DNA of 8,855 nt from DATBLE01 sp038248655 (GCA_038248655.1 JBBRXG010000120.1:1-8855), one strand, 5' to 3'. Shown: positions 1 through 5,798, numbered from the stretch's first letter. Program-made: numbers and translations. The notes: generated from the letters alone by a model not told the origin.

Positions 1-283
1 GCTGCCGCGAGGCGCCGAGCACGGCGAGGGCGATCGGGGGGTCGAAACCAGAACCCTCCTTCCGCAGCCCGGCCGGAGCGAGATTGACCGTGATCCGCCG
101 AACCGGCCACTCGAGCTCGGCCGAGGCGATCCCGCTCCTGACACGGTGCTTTGCCTCCTGACAGGCCCGGTCGGCGAGGCCGACGATCGTGAAGCCGGGA
201 ACGCCGAGCTCGACGTGCGCCTCGACCTCGACCCGGCGGGCATCGAGGCCGACGAGCGCGTGCGTGACGGTGCGTGCGAGCAC
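1..283 (-). CDS. comM: ComM/YifB-family Mg-chelatase-like AAA+ ATPase, N-terminal part only
   Basis: Partial gene running off the left edge; 94 codons are visible. Reading from a GTG at 283, the protein begins LARTVTHALVGLDARRVEVE, continues with GVPGFTIVGLAD, then RRITVNLAPAGLRKEG and GFDPPIALAVLGA. These match the N-terminal ChlI-type (Lon-S5-like) domain of ComM/YifB, where the family normally reads LPAFNIVGLPD, RRITVNLAPADLRKEG and FDLPIALGIL. ComM proteins are hexameric helicases that help integrate imported DNA during natural transformation; in non-competent bacteria the role is unclear. The AAA+ ATPase core lies outside the window. The GTG start is chosen because the frame reaches a stop at 308-310 and has no better start codon; the ATG at 289-291 is in another frame. 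No strong ribosome site is seen. It is divergent from the methyltransferase gene at 387. A dprA neighbour would be expected further left but is not visible. Confidence 0.88.
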   Translation of the reverse strand, partial: MLARTVTHALVGLDARRVEVEAHVELGVPGFTIVGLADRACQEAKHRVRSGIASAELEWPVRRITVNLAPAGLRKEGSGFDPPIALAVLGASRQ

Positions 284-386
284 CCCGCCATGGAAGCGGT
301 GTAAGCCTCACGTGTCTGTGACGGAACGTGCCGACTTTCCCAGACTTCGAGAAGCTCGTCCGCGTCCGACACTAGGCTTGCTGCTC
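284..386. other. Divergent intergenic region between comM and the methyltransferase
   Basis: This 103-nt gap must carry the start signals for both divergent genes. A TAGGCT at 373-378, 8 nt before the methyltransferase ATG, could be a -10 element, which would make that transcript nearly leaderless, but no proper -35 is visible. CACGTG at 309-314 is a small palindrome of unknown meaning. No operator repeats for a controller protein were found. Confidence 0.3.
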
Positions 387-1514
387 ATGGCAGGACAGAC
401 GCAGGAGGCCCTCTACGCCGACATCGACCACGAACTCTCGTGGTCAGAGGACGATCTGCCGCAGCTCGAGCGCACAAAGCATGTCCACAGCCTCCACCCC
501 TACCTCGGAAAGTTCATCCCTCAGCTCGTCGAAGTGTTTCTCAAGCGTCAGTTCTCACCCGGAGACTGGATCTACGACCCGTTTCTTGGCTCAGGGACGA
601 CTTTGGTCGAGGCAAACGTGTTCGGGGCGAGTTCGGTGGGCTGTGACATCTCTGCGTTCAACTGCATGCTCTCACGGGTGAAGACAACCGACTACTCGCT
701 CGGCGAACTAGCACTGGCGCTCCGCGGAGCGCTGGAGGACGCACGCCAACAACTCGACGTCGTTTCCCACGAGACAACCGCGTGGCTCGAACAGTGGTTT
801 GCACCGCGAGCGCTTGCCGAATTGCTCTCCTACCGGGCAGCTGCAGAGCGACTGGCGGCGCCCTACGACGACGTTGCCCGGATCGTTCTTTCACGAGCAG
901 CCCGTTCGGCGCGGCTGACAACGCACTTCGACCTCGACTTTCCACGAACGCCCACGACCAGCGCCTACTTCTGCCTCAAGCACAAGCGCGAGTGCAGACC
1001 GGTCGAGGAGGCGTGGAAGTTTCTTGTCCGGTACACAACCGACACGGTCCGCCGATTACGCGCGTTCGCCGACCTTCGGACTGGCAGAGACGTCGTCGTG
1101 TTGCACGACGATGCCAGGACGGTGAGGCTGGCGATGAAGCCAACGGGGATCATCACCTCCCCACCGTATCCAGGCCTCATCGACTATCACGAGCAGCATC
1201 GGTACGCATACGAACTGCTCGGCCTACACGATCGACGGGAAGAGGAGATCGGAGCAGCTGCCGCGGGGAGGAGCAGGGCTGCCCTGGATGCATACATGGC
1301 TTCGATGGGATCCGTGTTCCGGAACGCGAGCACCCAGATGAGGAAAGGCGCGCCTGTTCTGATCGTCGTAAACGATTCGCAGGGCCTCTACCCTACGATC
1401 CTTGAGAGCGCAGGCCTTCGACTCGAGAGTCGGATCACGCGACACGTGAACCGACGCACAGGTCGCCGTGCAGGCGAGTTTTACGAGGACGTCCTCATGT
1501 GCCGTACCGGCTGA
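387..1514 (+). CDS. DNA methyltransferase of a type II restriction-modification pair (N4-cytosine or N6-adenine type)
   Basis: Predicted 375-residue S-adenosylmethionine-dependent DNA methyltransferase that should protect host DNA from the endonuclease encoded just downstream. Visible motifs are HSLHPYLGKFIPQ at residues 34-46, the AdoMet-binding motif I DPFLGSGTT at 64-72, VGCDISAFN at 84-92, and the catalytic motif IV TSPPYPGLIDY at 257-267. SPPY and DPPY tetrads belong to exocyclic-amino methyltransferases and exclude a C5-cytosine enzyme. SPPY is more often seen in N4-cytosine enzymes, but N6-adenine cannot be excluded. Motif I comes before motif IV, with about 185 residues between them; that stretch may include the target-recognition region. 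The ATG at 387 is preferred because the longer open frame back to 189 runs antisense over comM and shows no conserved sequence. Only a weak AGG at 374-376 precedes it. By eye it is AT-richer than the flanking housekeeping genes, which suggests acquisition. Confidence 0.85.
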   Translation: MAGQTQEALYADIDHELSWSEDDLPQLERTKHVHSLHPYLGKFIPQLVEVFLKRQFSPGDWIYDPFLGSGTTLVEANVFGASSVGCDISAFNCMLSRVKTTDYSLGELALALRGALEDARQQLDVVSHETTAWLEQWFAPRALAELLSYRAAAERLAAPYDDVARIVLSRAARSARLTTHFDLDFPRTPTTSAYFCLKHKRECRPVEEAWKFLVRYTTDTVRRLRAFADLRTGRDVVVLHDDARTVRLAMKPTGIITSPPYPGLIDYHEQHRYAYELLGLHDRREEEIGAAAAGRSRAALDAYMASMGSVFRNASTQMRKGAPVLIVVNDSQGLYPTILESAGLRLESRITRHVNRRTGRRAGEFYEDVLMCRTG

Positions 1515-1540
1515 GAGGGCGCTCCGAGGACTCCGCGAGC

Positions 1541-2335
1541 ATGGTCGATCAAGCCGTGCGTGAACGCATCGATCGCCTCCTGAGGGAATTCATGGACTCG
1601 TGGATCGCGAGGCAGTACGAGGAGCTACGCCGAATCGAAGCCGAGGGGTTCTCGCCGAGAGGTGTGTTGGCGCCTTTTCACGACGCCCTCGTTCCGGGAA
1701 TCCGCGGACTCGGCGAGCGCGGCTTCTCGACCGCTCTCGGCAATCTGCATGAGCGTATCGCTCTCTCGATCGGCGAATATGCGCACTCGGAGGCCCAACG
1801 AGCCTTCGACCTGGCCGGAACCCTCCCTGTGCTGGCTCGCGAGTTCATCACCCAGCGGATCAACCAGCTATCGCGCAACGAAGCCCGGCCAGATCACGCA
1901 TACGAGCGGGCACAACTTCTCAATGCCTTCGGAGACGAGGTGCCGGCAGCGACTCGGGTCGATCTCTCGATCCGCACCCATGACGGTGAAGAGCACTACT
2001 TCGAGCTCAAGAGTCCAAAGCCGAATCGAGGTCAGTGCATTGAGATGAAGCAAAGACAGCTCACGGCGATCGGTCTGCGACGTGATGGGCATGTCTTCGC
2101 CTGGTGGGGTGTGCCATACGATCCGTACGGGCGGATAGAGGCATACGCACATCCGCACCCGATCCGGTTCTTCGACTTTGACCGGGAAGTGACGATGGGA
2201 TCGGAATTCTGGAATTTCGTCGGAGTCGATCCCGGCACCTACGACGTACTGCTCGACCTCTATCGAATGGTCGGCTCGGACTACACCACGTCCCTCGACG
2301 ATCTACGCAGCGCCGTCGCCGCGACGGCCCCGTGA
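1541..2335 (+). CDS. Type II restriction endonuclease, TdeIII-like, PD-(D/E)xK fold
   Basis: Predicted 264-residue restriction endonuclease partnered with the methyltransferase upstream. A PD-(D/E)xK active site is visible: D141 in RVDLSI and E155-x-K157 in YFELKSPKPNRGQ. Around it are PFHDALVP at residues 45-52, FSTALGN at 62-68, EMKQRQL at 168-174, VPYDPYG at 191-197 and EFWNFVG at 222-228. This pattern resembles, from memory, the TdeIII endonuclease family, whose founder is described as cutting GGNCC; the specificity here is inference only. The ATG at 1541 is preceded by GAGGA at 1526-1530. An in-frame GTG at 1499, also with GAGGA 9 nt upstream, would add 14 non-conserved residues and overlap the methyltransferase stop by 16 nt. 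Either start fits translational coupling, so that methylation precedes cutting. No controller (C) gene is seen. The reading frame is intact, so the system could be active. Confidence 0.8.
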   Translation: MVDQAVRERIDRLLREFMDSWIARQYEELRRIEAEGFSPRGVLAPFHDALVPGIRGLGERGFSTALGNLHERIALSIGEYAHSEAQRAFDLAGTLPVLAREFITQRINQLSRNEARPDHAYERAQLLNAFGDEVPAATRVDLSIRTHDGEEHYFELKSPKPNRGQCIEMKQRQLTAIGLRRDGHVFAWWGVPYDPYGRIEAYAHPHPIRFFDFDREVTMGSEFWNFVGVDPGTYDVLLDLYRMVGSDYTTSLDDLRSAVAATAP

Positions 2336-2339
2336 GGAC

Positions 2340-3212
2340 TTAAGCCAGGCCCCTACTGCGGTCGTACTCGCGTAGCCGACTGATGCGCTCCGCTATCGGC
2401 GGGTGCGTCGCGAACAGGCTCGCCATCCCCACCGCCTTCAGCGGGTTGACGATGTACAGCGTCGACGTCGCCGGGTTGACCTGCATCGGCACCGCCTCAC
2501 GCCCGCGCTCGAGCGTCTCGAGCGCCTCGGCGAGCGGCTCGCCCGTACCGAGCACACGCGCGGCGGTGGCATCGGCCAGGTACTCCCGCTGGCGAGAGAC
2601 GGCCAACTGCAGGAGCATCGCGGCGAGCGGGGCGATGATGATCGTCGCCAGCGCGCCGATCGCGCCGAGAGGATTGTCGCGATCGTCCCCGCCGAACATG
2701 GCGGCGAAGAAGAAGATGTTTCCGACCGCCGAGATCGCCCCGGCGATCATCGCCGCGATCGACGAGACGAGGATGTCGCGGTTCTTGATGTGGGCGAACT
2801 CGTGCGCGAGCACGCCACGCACCTGGTCGTGCGGCATGGAGCGCATCAGTCCCTGCGTGACCGCAACGGCCGCGTGCTCGGGGTTGCGACCGGTCGCGAA
2901 CGCGTTCGGCTGGTCGGAGGGGATCAGGTACACCCGGGGCTTCGGCACCTCGTAGAGCTGCGAGAGCTCCTCGACGAGGCGATGCAGGTCGGGAGCCTCG
3001 GCCTCCGACACCTTCTGCGCACGAGCGGCCCTGATCGCGAACGCGTCCGACTTCCAGTAGGCGACGACGTTCATCAGCACGGAGAAGACGACGAAGAACC
3101 ACAGCGCGGCCCCGCCGATCGCGGCGCCGACCCCGATGAACAGGGCGGTCAGCCCGGCGAGGAGGAGCCAGGTACGGGCCTTCGTGCTGAAGCTTGCTCG
3201 ATTGACGTTCAC
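2340..3212 (-). CDS. htpX: Protease HtpX homolog, membrane zinc metallopeptidase (M48B)
   Basis: Full-length 290-residue M48-family protease of the inner-membrane quality-control type. The zinc site is clear: HEFAH at residues 137-141 (H137 and H141 bind zinc, E138 is catalytic) and the third ligand E210 in SRQREYLADATAA. Near the C-terminus is FATHPPIAERI, also typical of HtpX. Hydrophobic stretches at about 15-50 (two closely spaced helices), 150-172 and 184-205 fit a membrane protein with a cytosolic active site. HtpX proteins degrade damaged or misfolded membrane proteins and are heat- or envelope-stress induced in several bacteria. The start is GTG at 3212, with AAAGGAG at 3217-3223 only 4 nt upstream; this site lies in a potential hairpin described separately. 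The gene is convergent with the endonuclease gene (4 nt between stop codons) and 153 nt downstream of yraN, so it may have its own promoter. Confidence 0.95.
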   Translation of the reverse strand: MNVNRASFSTKARTWLLLAGLTALFIGVGAAIGGAALWFFVVFSVLMNVVAYWKSDAFAIRAARAQKVSEAEAPDLHRLVEELSQLYEVPKPRVYLIPSDQPNAFATGRNPEHAAVAVTQGLMRSMPHDQVRGVLAHEFAHIKNRDILVSSIAAMIAGAISAVGNIFFFAAMFGGDDRDNPLGAIGALATIIIAPLAAMLLQLAVSRQREYLADATAARVLGTGEPLAEALETLERGREAVPMQVNPATSTLYIVNPLKAVGMASLFATHPPIAERISRLREYDRSRGLA

Positions 3213-3256
3213 GGAACTCCTTTCGGCTGGACGCTAGCTTCACGTTCAGCCGAAGG
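3213..3256 (-). promoter_or_regulatory. Hairpin over the htpX ribosome-binding site, candidate RNA thermometer
   Basis: In the htpX leader, read on the minus strand, CCTTCGGCTG (3247-3256) can pair with CAGCCGAAAGG (3219-3229). This gives 10 base pairs with one bulged A and a 17-nt loop. The 3' arm contains the AAAGG of the AAAGGAG Shine-Dalgarno sequence (3217-3223), so folding would hide the ribosome site just before the GTG start. That is the layout of RNA thermometers and other translational switches. The pairing is seen directly; temperature control is inferred from the stress role of HtpX. Confidence 0.45.
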
Positions 3257-3365
3257 TTTCTCCCGCCACCGATTCGAAGACCAGTATCGCTGTGGCCGGC
3301 GTACCCGGGTCTTGCGACCGTTCTGACGAGCACACCCGTTCGGGGATAGTGCCCCCCGGCGACCG
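3257..3365. other. Intergenic stretch between yraN and htpX
   Basis: About 110 nt without a gene, downstream of yraN and upstream of the htpX leader hairpin. No intrinsic terminator with a T-tract was found for the long operon ending at yraN. On the minus strand GATACT (revcomp of 3283-3288) could be a weak -10 element for htpX, but no matching -35 is visible, so no promoter is called. Confidence 0.3.
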
Positions 3366-3794
3366 TCAGGATACCAAAACGACCCGGCTGACCCGCCCGT
3401 CGACGAGGCCGACAGCCTCGAGCCGCACCGCGAGCCCGGCGCACTCGGGGTGGGCGGCGAGCCAGGTCTCGGCCGCCCGGCGCAGCCGCCGCACCTTCTC
3501 CGGTCCGACCATCTCGAGCGGGTCGCCGTATCGCCGGCCGCCCTTGGCCTTCACCTCGCAGAAGACGAGGCGCCTGCCTCGACGCAGCACGAGATCGAGC
3601 TCGTAGCCTCCCGCCCAGGCGTTGGCCGCGAGCACCCGATGGCCGCGCAGGAGGTACCAGCGCCGCACCCGGCGCTCCGCGGCGGCTCCCGCCGGGTTAC
3701 CCGTAGCAGAGTGCCTGGAACGAGCGCCGATGGATCTCGCTCGGCCCCCGCTGCCGGACGACCGCCGAGTGGCCGGGGGTGATGTAGCCGACAT
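3366..3794 (-). CDS. yraN: YraN/UPF0102 family protein, predicted PD-(D/E)xK nuclease fold
   Basis: Small protein of the YraN (UPF0102) family, which has an endonuclease-like fold related to Holliday-junction resolvases; its cellular role is not settled. Numbered from ATG 3794 (142 residues), conserved features are GAAAERRVRRWYLLRGHRVLA at 36-56 (helix E40), YELDLV with D67, and the FCEVKAK strand with E80-x-K82, then a YGDPLEMVGPEKVRRLRR helix. These give the E, D, ExK set of the fold. The start is uncertain: no ATG, GTG or TTG lies between the rnhB stop (3697-3699) and the GxxAE helix. Either translation begins at ATG 3794 (or GTG/ATG 3827), deep inside rnhB, or a GTG at 3668, preceded by GGAG, gives a 100-residue protein lacking the helix glutamate. 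It is the last gene of the translation operon and, by common gene order, would normally be followed closely by comM. Confidence 0.85.
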   Translation of the reverse strand: MSATSPPATRRSSGSGGRARSIGARSRHSATGNPAGAAAERRVRRWYLLRGHRVLAANAWAGGYELDLVLRRGRRLVFCEVKAKGGRRYGDPLEMVGPEKVRRLRRAAETWLAAHPECAGLAVRLEAVGLVDGRVSRVVLVS

Positions 3795-4374
3795 GCGAAA
3801 CGAAGCCGTAGTGCGGAAACAGGGCATCGAGCCGCCGCATCACCCGGTCGCGGGTCACCTTCGCGACCACCGACGCCGCCGCGATCGCGGCGCTCTTCTC
3901 GTCGCCGTCGACGACGGCGGTGTGCGCCGGGGCGGCCGGGCCGAGCCGGAAGCCGTCGACCAGGCAGGCCTCCGCCGGCGGTGCCAGCGCGCCCAGCACC
4001 TGCCTCAACCCGTCGAGATTGCAGCGATGCAGGCCGCGGCGGTCGATCTCGCCGGGCGAGACGATTCGAACCGCGATCCGGTCTGCGCAGGAGACGATCG
4101 CGCGGAAGAGCTCCTCGCGGCGCTCCGAGGGGAGCTGCTTCGAGTCGTTCAGCTGGGCGAGCGGCCGAACGCGGTGCTCTCGGAGCCCTGCGTAGTCGAG
4201 GAGCACCCCGGCGACGACGAGCGGCCCGGCGAGCGACCCGCGCCCCGCCTCGTCGGCCCCGGCGACCCAGCGGACGCCGAGCCCTCGGTCGAAGCTAAGA
4301 AGTCTCCTGCCCGGCTGCCGGCGTGTCTTCGGCCGGCTCGGCGTCTGCGACCGGCTCGGCGTCGGAGCCCCCAT
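3697..4374 (-). CDS. rnhB: Ribonuclease HII
   Basis: Removes misincorporated ribonucleotides and RNA of RNA-DNA hybrids by cutting at the ribonucleotide. Numbered from ATG 4374 (225 residues), the four acidic catalytic residues are present: D41 and E42 in GADEAGRGSLAGP, D140 in LVDGFRLGP and D158 in VDGDEKSAAIAAASVVAKVTRD (split here as VDGDEKS then AAIAAASVVAKVTRD). The C-terminal YGFVSHVGYITPGH and HRRSFQ segments are also standard. The conserved protein starts at about RRLLSFDRGLG (residue 23 on), but there is no ATG, GTG or TTG between the rplS stop (4295-4297) and that point. The nearest in-frame ATG, at 4374, lies 80 nt inside the rplS tail; another start is at 4464. Residues 1-22 are Pro/Ser/Arg-rich and look like a frame shadow of the L19 tail. 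The true start is therefore unresolved, but the enzyme itself is not in doubt. Confidence 0.93.
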   Translation of the reverse strand: MGAPTPSRSQTPSRPKTRRQPGRRLLSFDRGLGVRWVAGADEAGRGSLAGPLVVAGVLLDYAGLREHRVRPLAQLNDSKQLPSERREELFRAIVSCADRIAVRIVSPGEIDRRGLHRCNLDGLRQVLGALAPPAEACLVDGFRLGPAAPAHTAVVDGDEKSAAIAAASVVAKVTRDRVMRRLDALFPHYGFVSHVGYITPGHSAVVRQRGPSEIHRRSFQALCYG

Positions 4375-4831
4375 CGGCGACGGGACGCTCGACGGGCTCT
4401 TCGGGGGCTGCTGCGGCGGGGTCTCCAGGCTCCTCGGGCTCGTCCTCGACCTCGTCGACGGCATCGGCCGAGGATAGCTTGTCCCTCCGCTGGACAGCCC
4501 GCACGCGCGCCTTCTTTCCCACTTTCTCCCGCAAGTAGTAGAGCTTCGCGCGGTTCACGTCGCCGATCTGCATCACCTCGATCTTCTCGATCTTGGGCGA
4601 ATGGAGCGGGAACGTGCGCTCGACACCGACGCCGAAGGACTGCTTGCGCACGGTGAACGTCTCCCGAACGCCTGAACCCTGGCGCTTGATCACGATCCCC
4701 TCGAAGACCTGGATCCGTCGCCGCTGGCCCTCGATCACCTGGAAGTGCACCCGCACGGTGTCGCCGGCCTTGAACCGCGGGCGGCCTTTGCGCAGCTGGC
4801 GCTGCTCGAGGAGCTCGATCGTCTTGCTCAT
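4295..4831 (-). CDS. rplS: 50S ribosomal protein L19 with an acidic C-terminal extension
   Basis: Component of the large ribosomal subunit at the 30S-50S interface. Residues 1-118 are canonical L19: RPRFKAGDTVRVHFQVIEG (17-35), VFEGIVIKRQGSG (42-54), ETFTVRK, GVGVERTFPLHSPKIEKIEV (67-86), GDVNRAKLYYLREKVGKKAR (90-109). The protein is 178 residues, against about 115 usually. The extra 60 residues (about 119-178) are a low-complexity tail rich in Glu, Asp, Ala and Pro, with a near repeat DAEPVADAEPAEDTP, and are probably disordered. The ATG at 4831 is the expected MSKTIE start, but no Shine-Dalgarno precedes it; the bases directly before the ATG read ACCTCCT, which is the anti-Shine-Dalgarno sequence instead. 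It lies 112 nt after lepB, behind a palindrome and a possible promoter, and overlaps the rnhB frame at its end. Confidence 0.96.
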   Translation of the reverse strand: MSKTIELLEQRQLRKGRPRFKAGDTVRVHFQVIEGQRRRIQVFEGIVIKRQGSGVRETFTVRKQSFGVGVERTFPLHSPKIEKIEVMQIGDVNRAKLYYLREKVGKKARVRAVQRRDKLSSADAVDEVEDEPEEPGDPAAAAPEEPVERPVADGGSDAEPVADAEPAEDTPAAGQETS

Positions 4832-4836
4832 AGGAG

Positions 4837-4855
4837 GTCGGGCCCGCGGGCCGAC
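4837..4855 (-). other. Imperfect palindrome in the rplS leader
   Basis: The + strand reads GTCGGGCCCG then CGGGCCGAC, an inverted repeat with one extra G in the left arm, ending 5 nt from the rplS ATG. As RNA it could form a GC-rich hairpin (the innermost pairs must open to make a loop) close to a start codon that lacks a ribosome site. Either a translational control element for L19 or chance in GC-rich DNA. Confidence 0.3.
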
Positions 4856-4860
4856 GCGAA

Positions 4861-4888
4861 ATGGTAGCTGAACGGAACCGGCCGTCAG
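4861..4888 (-). promoter_or_regulatory. Candidate internal promoter for rplS
   Basis: On the minus strand CTGACG (4883-4888) and TACCAT (4861-4866) are separated by 16 nt, resembling -35 TTGACA and -10 TATAAT with four matches of six each. They lie just downstream of the 13-bp palindrome and about 30 nt before the rplS ATG. The position is sensible for restarting transcription after the hairpin; the sequence match is only moderate. Confidence 0.3.
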
Positions 4889-4889
4889 T

Positions 4890-4918
4890 CAGGGACAGAC
4901 CCTCGGGGTCTGTCCCTG
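4890..4918. repeat. 13-bp perfect inverted repeat between lepB and rplS
   Basis: CAGGGACAGACCC (4890-4902), a 3-nt spacer TCG, then GGGTCTGTCCCTG (4906-4918) form a perfect 13-bp stem. On the minus-strand transcript it begins 26 nt past the lepB stop and no U-tract follows, so it is not a classical intrinsic terminator. It may be a transcription attenuator, an mRNA 3'-end stabiliser for the upstream operon, or one copy of a dispersed REP-like palindrome. No second copy was found in this window. Confidence 0.75.
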
Positions 4919-4943
4919 TAGTTCGCGCGCGAGGCGATGCCGG

Positions 4944-5798
4944 CTATCTGAAGCCGATTCGATTCGGCGGCCAGTAGACGGCGAACACCTCCCCGATCAG
5001 GTTTCCGCGCGGCACCGAACCCCACTCGCGCGAGTCGCACGACTGCGTCCGGTTGTCGCCCATCATGAAGTACATCCCCTGCGGAATCTTCCGGGCCGGG
5101 TAGCTCGTGCCGGTGTCGCGGCGCCCGCCTTTCATGTACGGCTCCAGCAGCTTCTTCCCGTCGATGTAGATGAAGCCGTTCTTCTCCTGCCAGGTCTCGC
5201 CCGGGAGCCCGATCAGCCGCTTGACGAACGTGCCCCCGGCGCCACAGCGCTGCTTCGCGAGCGGCGGCGTCTTGAAGACGATGATGTCGCCGCGGTGCGG
5301 CTTGCGGAAGTGGTAGATGAAGCGGTTCGCGAGGACGCGGTCCGAGAAGCGGGCCTCGCAGCCCGTGCCGGGCCGGGCGCAGTGCAACGTCGGCTCCATC
5401 GACGACGACGGGATCCGGTACGGATTGATCACCCACGCCTTGATCGCGAGCACGATCGCGATCGCACCGACGATGGTCACGATCCAGTCGATCAGGACCC
5501 GCCAGCCGCGCGGCAGCCGCCTCGTCGCCCGGGTGACCGGGTTGCGCGGCGGCCGCTCGTCGACCCGGGCGGGGATCGCAGACGGCTCCTCCGGCCGCCG
5601 GATCCCGAGTGAGGCGTCGTAGCTCCGCCGGCGCTCCGGGTCGCTGAGGACGTCGTAGGCCTCGCGGAGCTCGCGCGAGCTGGAGTCGCCGCCGTCCACG
5701 GCGGGCTCGTCGAGGCGCAGACGGCGGACGTACGCGTCGCGGATCTCGTCTTCAGAAGCATCCGACCTGACTCCGAGCACCGAGTAGAGGTCGTTCAC
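4944..5798 (-). CDS. lepB: Signal peptidase I with an N-terminal J-domain-like module
   Basis: Predicted 284-residue membrane protease that cleaves signal peptides of exported proteins. The catalytic domain has all the S26 boxes: PSSSMEPTL with nucleophile S133, a DRVLANRF box near 153, the lysine base K193 in VKRLIGLPGE, and GDNRTQSCDSR at 247-257. One membrane helix lies at about 102-121, preceded by an Arg-rich stretch (90-100), so the N-terminus should be cytosolic and the catalytic domain outside. Residues 2-65 are unusual: DLYSVLGV, EDEIRDAYVRRLR and LREAYDVLSDPERRRSYD are hallmarks of helices I, II and III of a DnaJ J-domain. The HPD tripeptide that activates Hsp70 is replaced by E31-P32-A33. 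The GTG at 5798 is chosen because it overlaps the trmD stop as GTGA and places the J-module at the start; a second in-frame GTG at 5834 would add 12 residues. Fusion is within one uninterrupted frame. Confidence 0.95.
   Translation of the reverse strand: MNDLYSVLGVRSDASEDEIRDAYVRRLRLDEPAVDGGDSSSRELREAYDVLSDPERRRSYDASLGIRRPEEPSAIPARVDERPPRNPVTRATRRLPRGWRVLIDWIVTIVGAIAIVLAIKAWVINPYRIPSSSMEPTLHCARPGTGCEARFSDRVLANRFIYHFRKPHRGDIIVFKTPPLAKQRCGAGGTFVKRLIGLPGETWQEKNGFIYIDGKKLLEPYMKGGRRDTGTSYPARKIPQGMYFMMGDNRTQSCDSREWGSVPRGNLIGEVFAVYWPPNRIGFR

Noticed and set aside
189..386. Upstream extension of the methyltransferase frame to an ATG at 189.
   Set aside because: It runs antisense across the conserved comM start, is Ser/Arg/Pro-rich and has no family similarity; the ATG at 387 suits the family.
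2403..3326. Long open frame on the + strand opposite htpX, and a second long frame on the minus strand (2497-3444).
   Set aside because: Arg/Glu/Asp- or Arg/Ala/Gly-rich frame shadows typical of GC-rich DNA; htpX is conserved over this whole length.
3622..4656. 344-codon open frame on the + strand opposite yraN, rnhB and rplS.
   Set aside because: Shadow with Arg/Pro/Ala composition; all three minus-strand genes are firmly identified.
4833..4837. AGGAGG-like string at 4832-4838 as a ribosome site.
   Set aside because: It is on the + strand; on the rplS strand it reads as anti-Shine-Dalgarno, and no + strand gene starts after it.
4890..4918. Reading the palindrome as a rho-independent terminator.
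   Set aside because: The stem is strong but no T-run follows on either strand; kept as a repeat instead.
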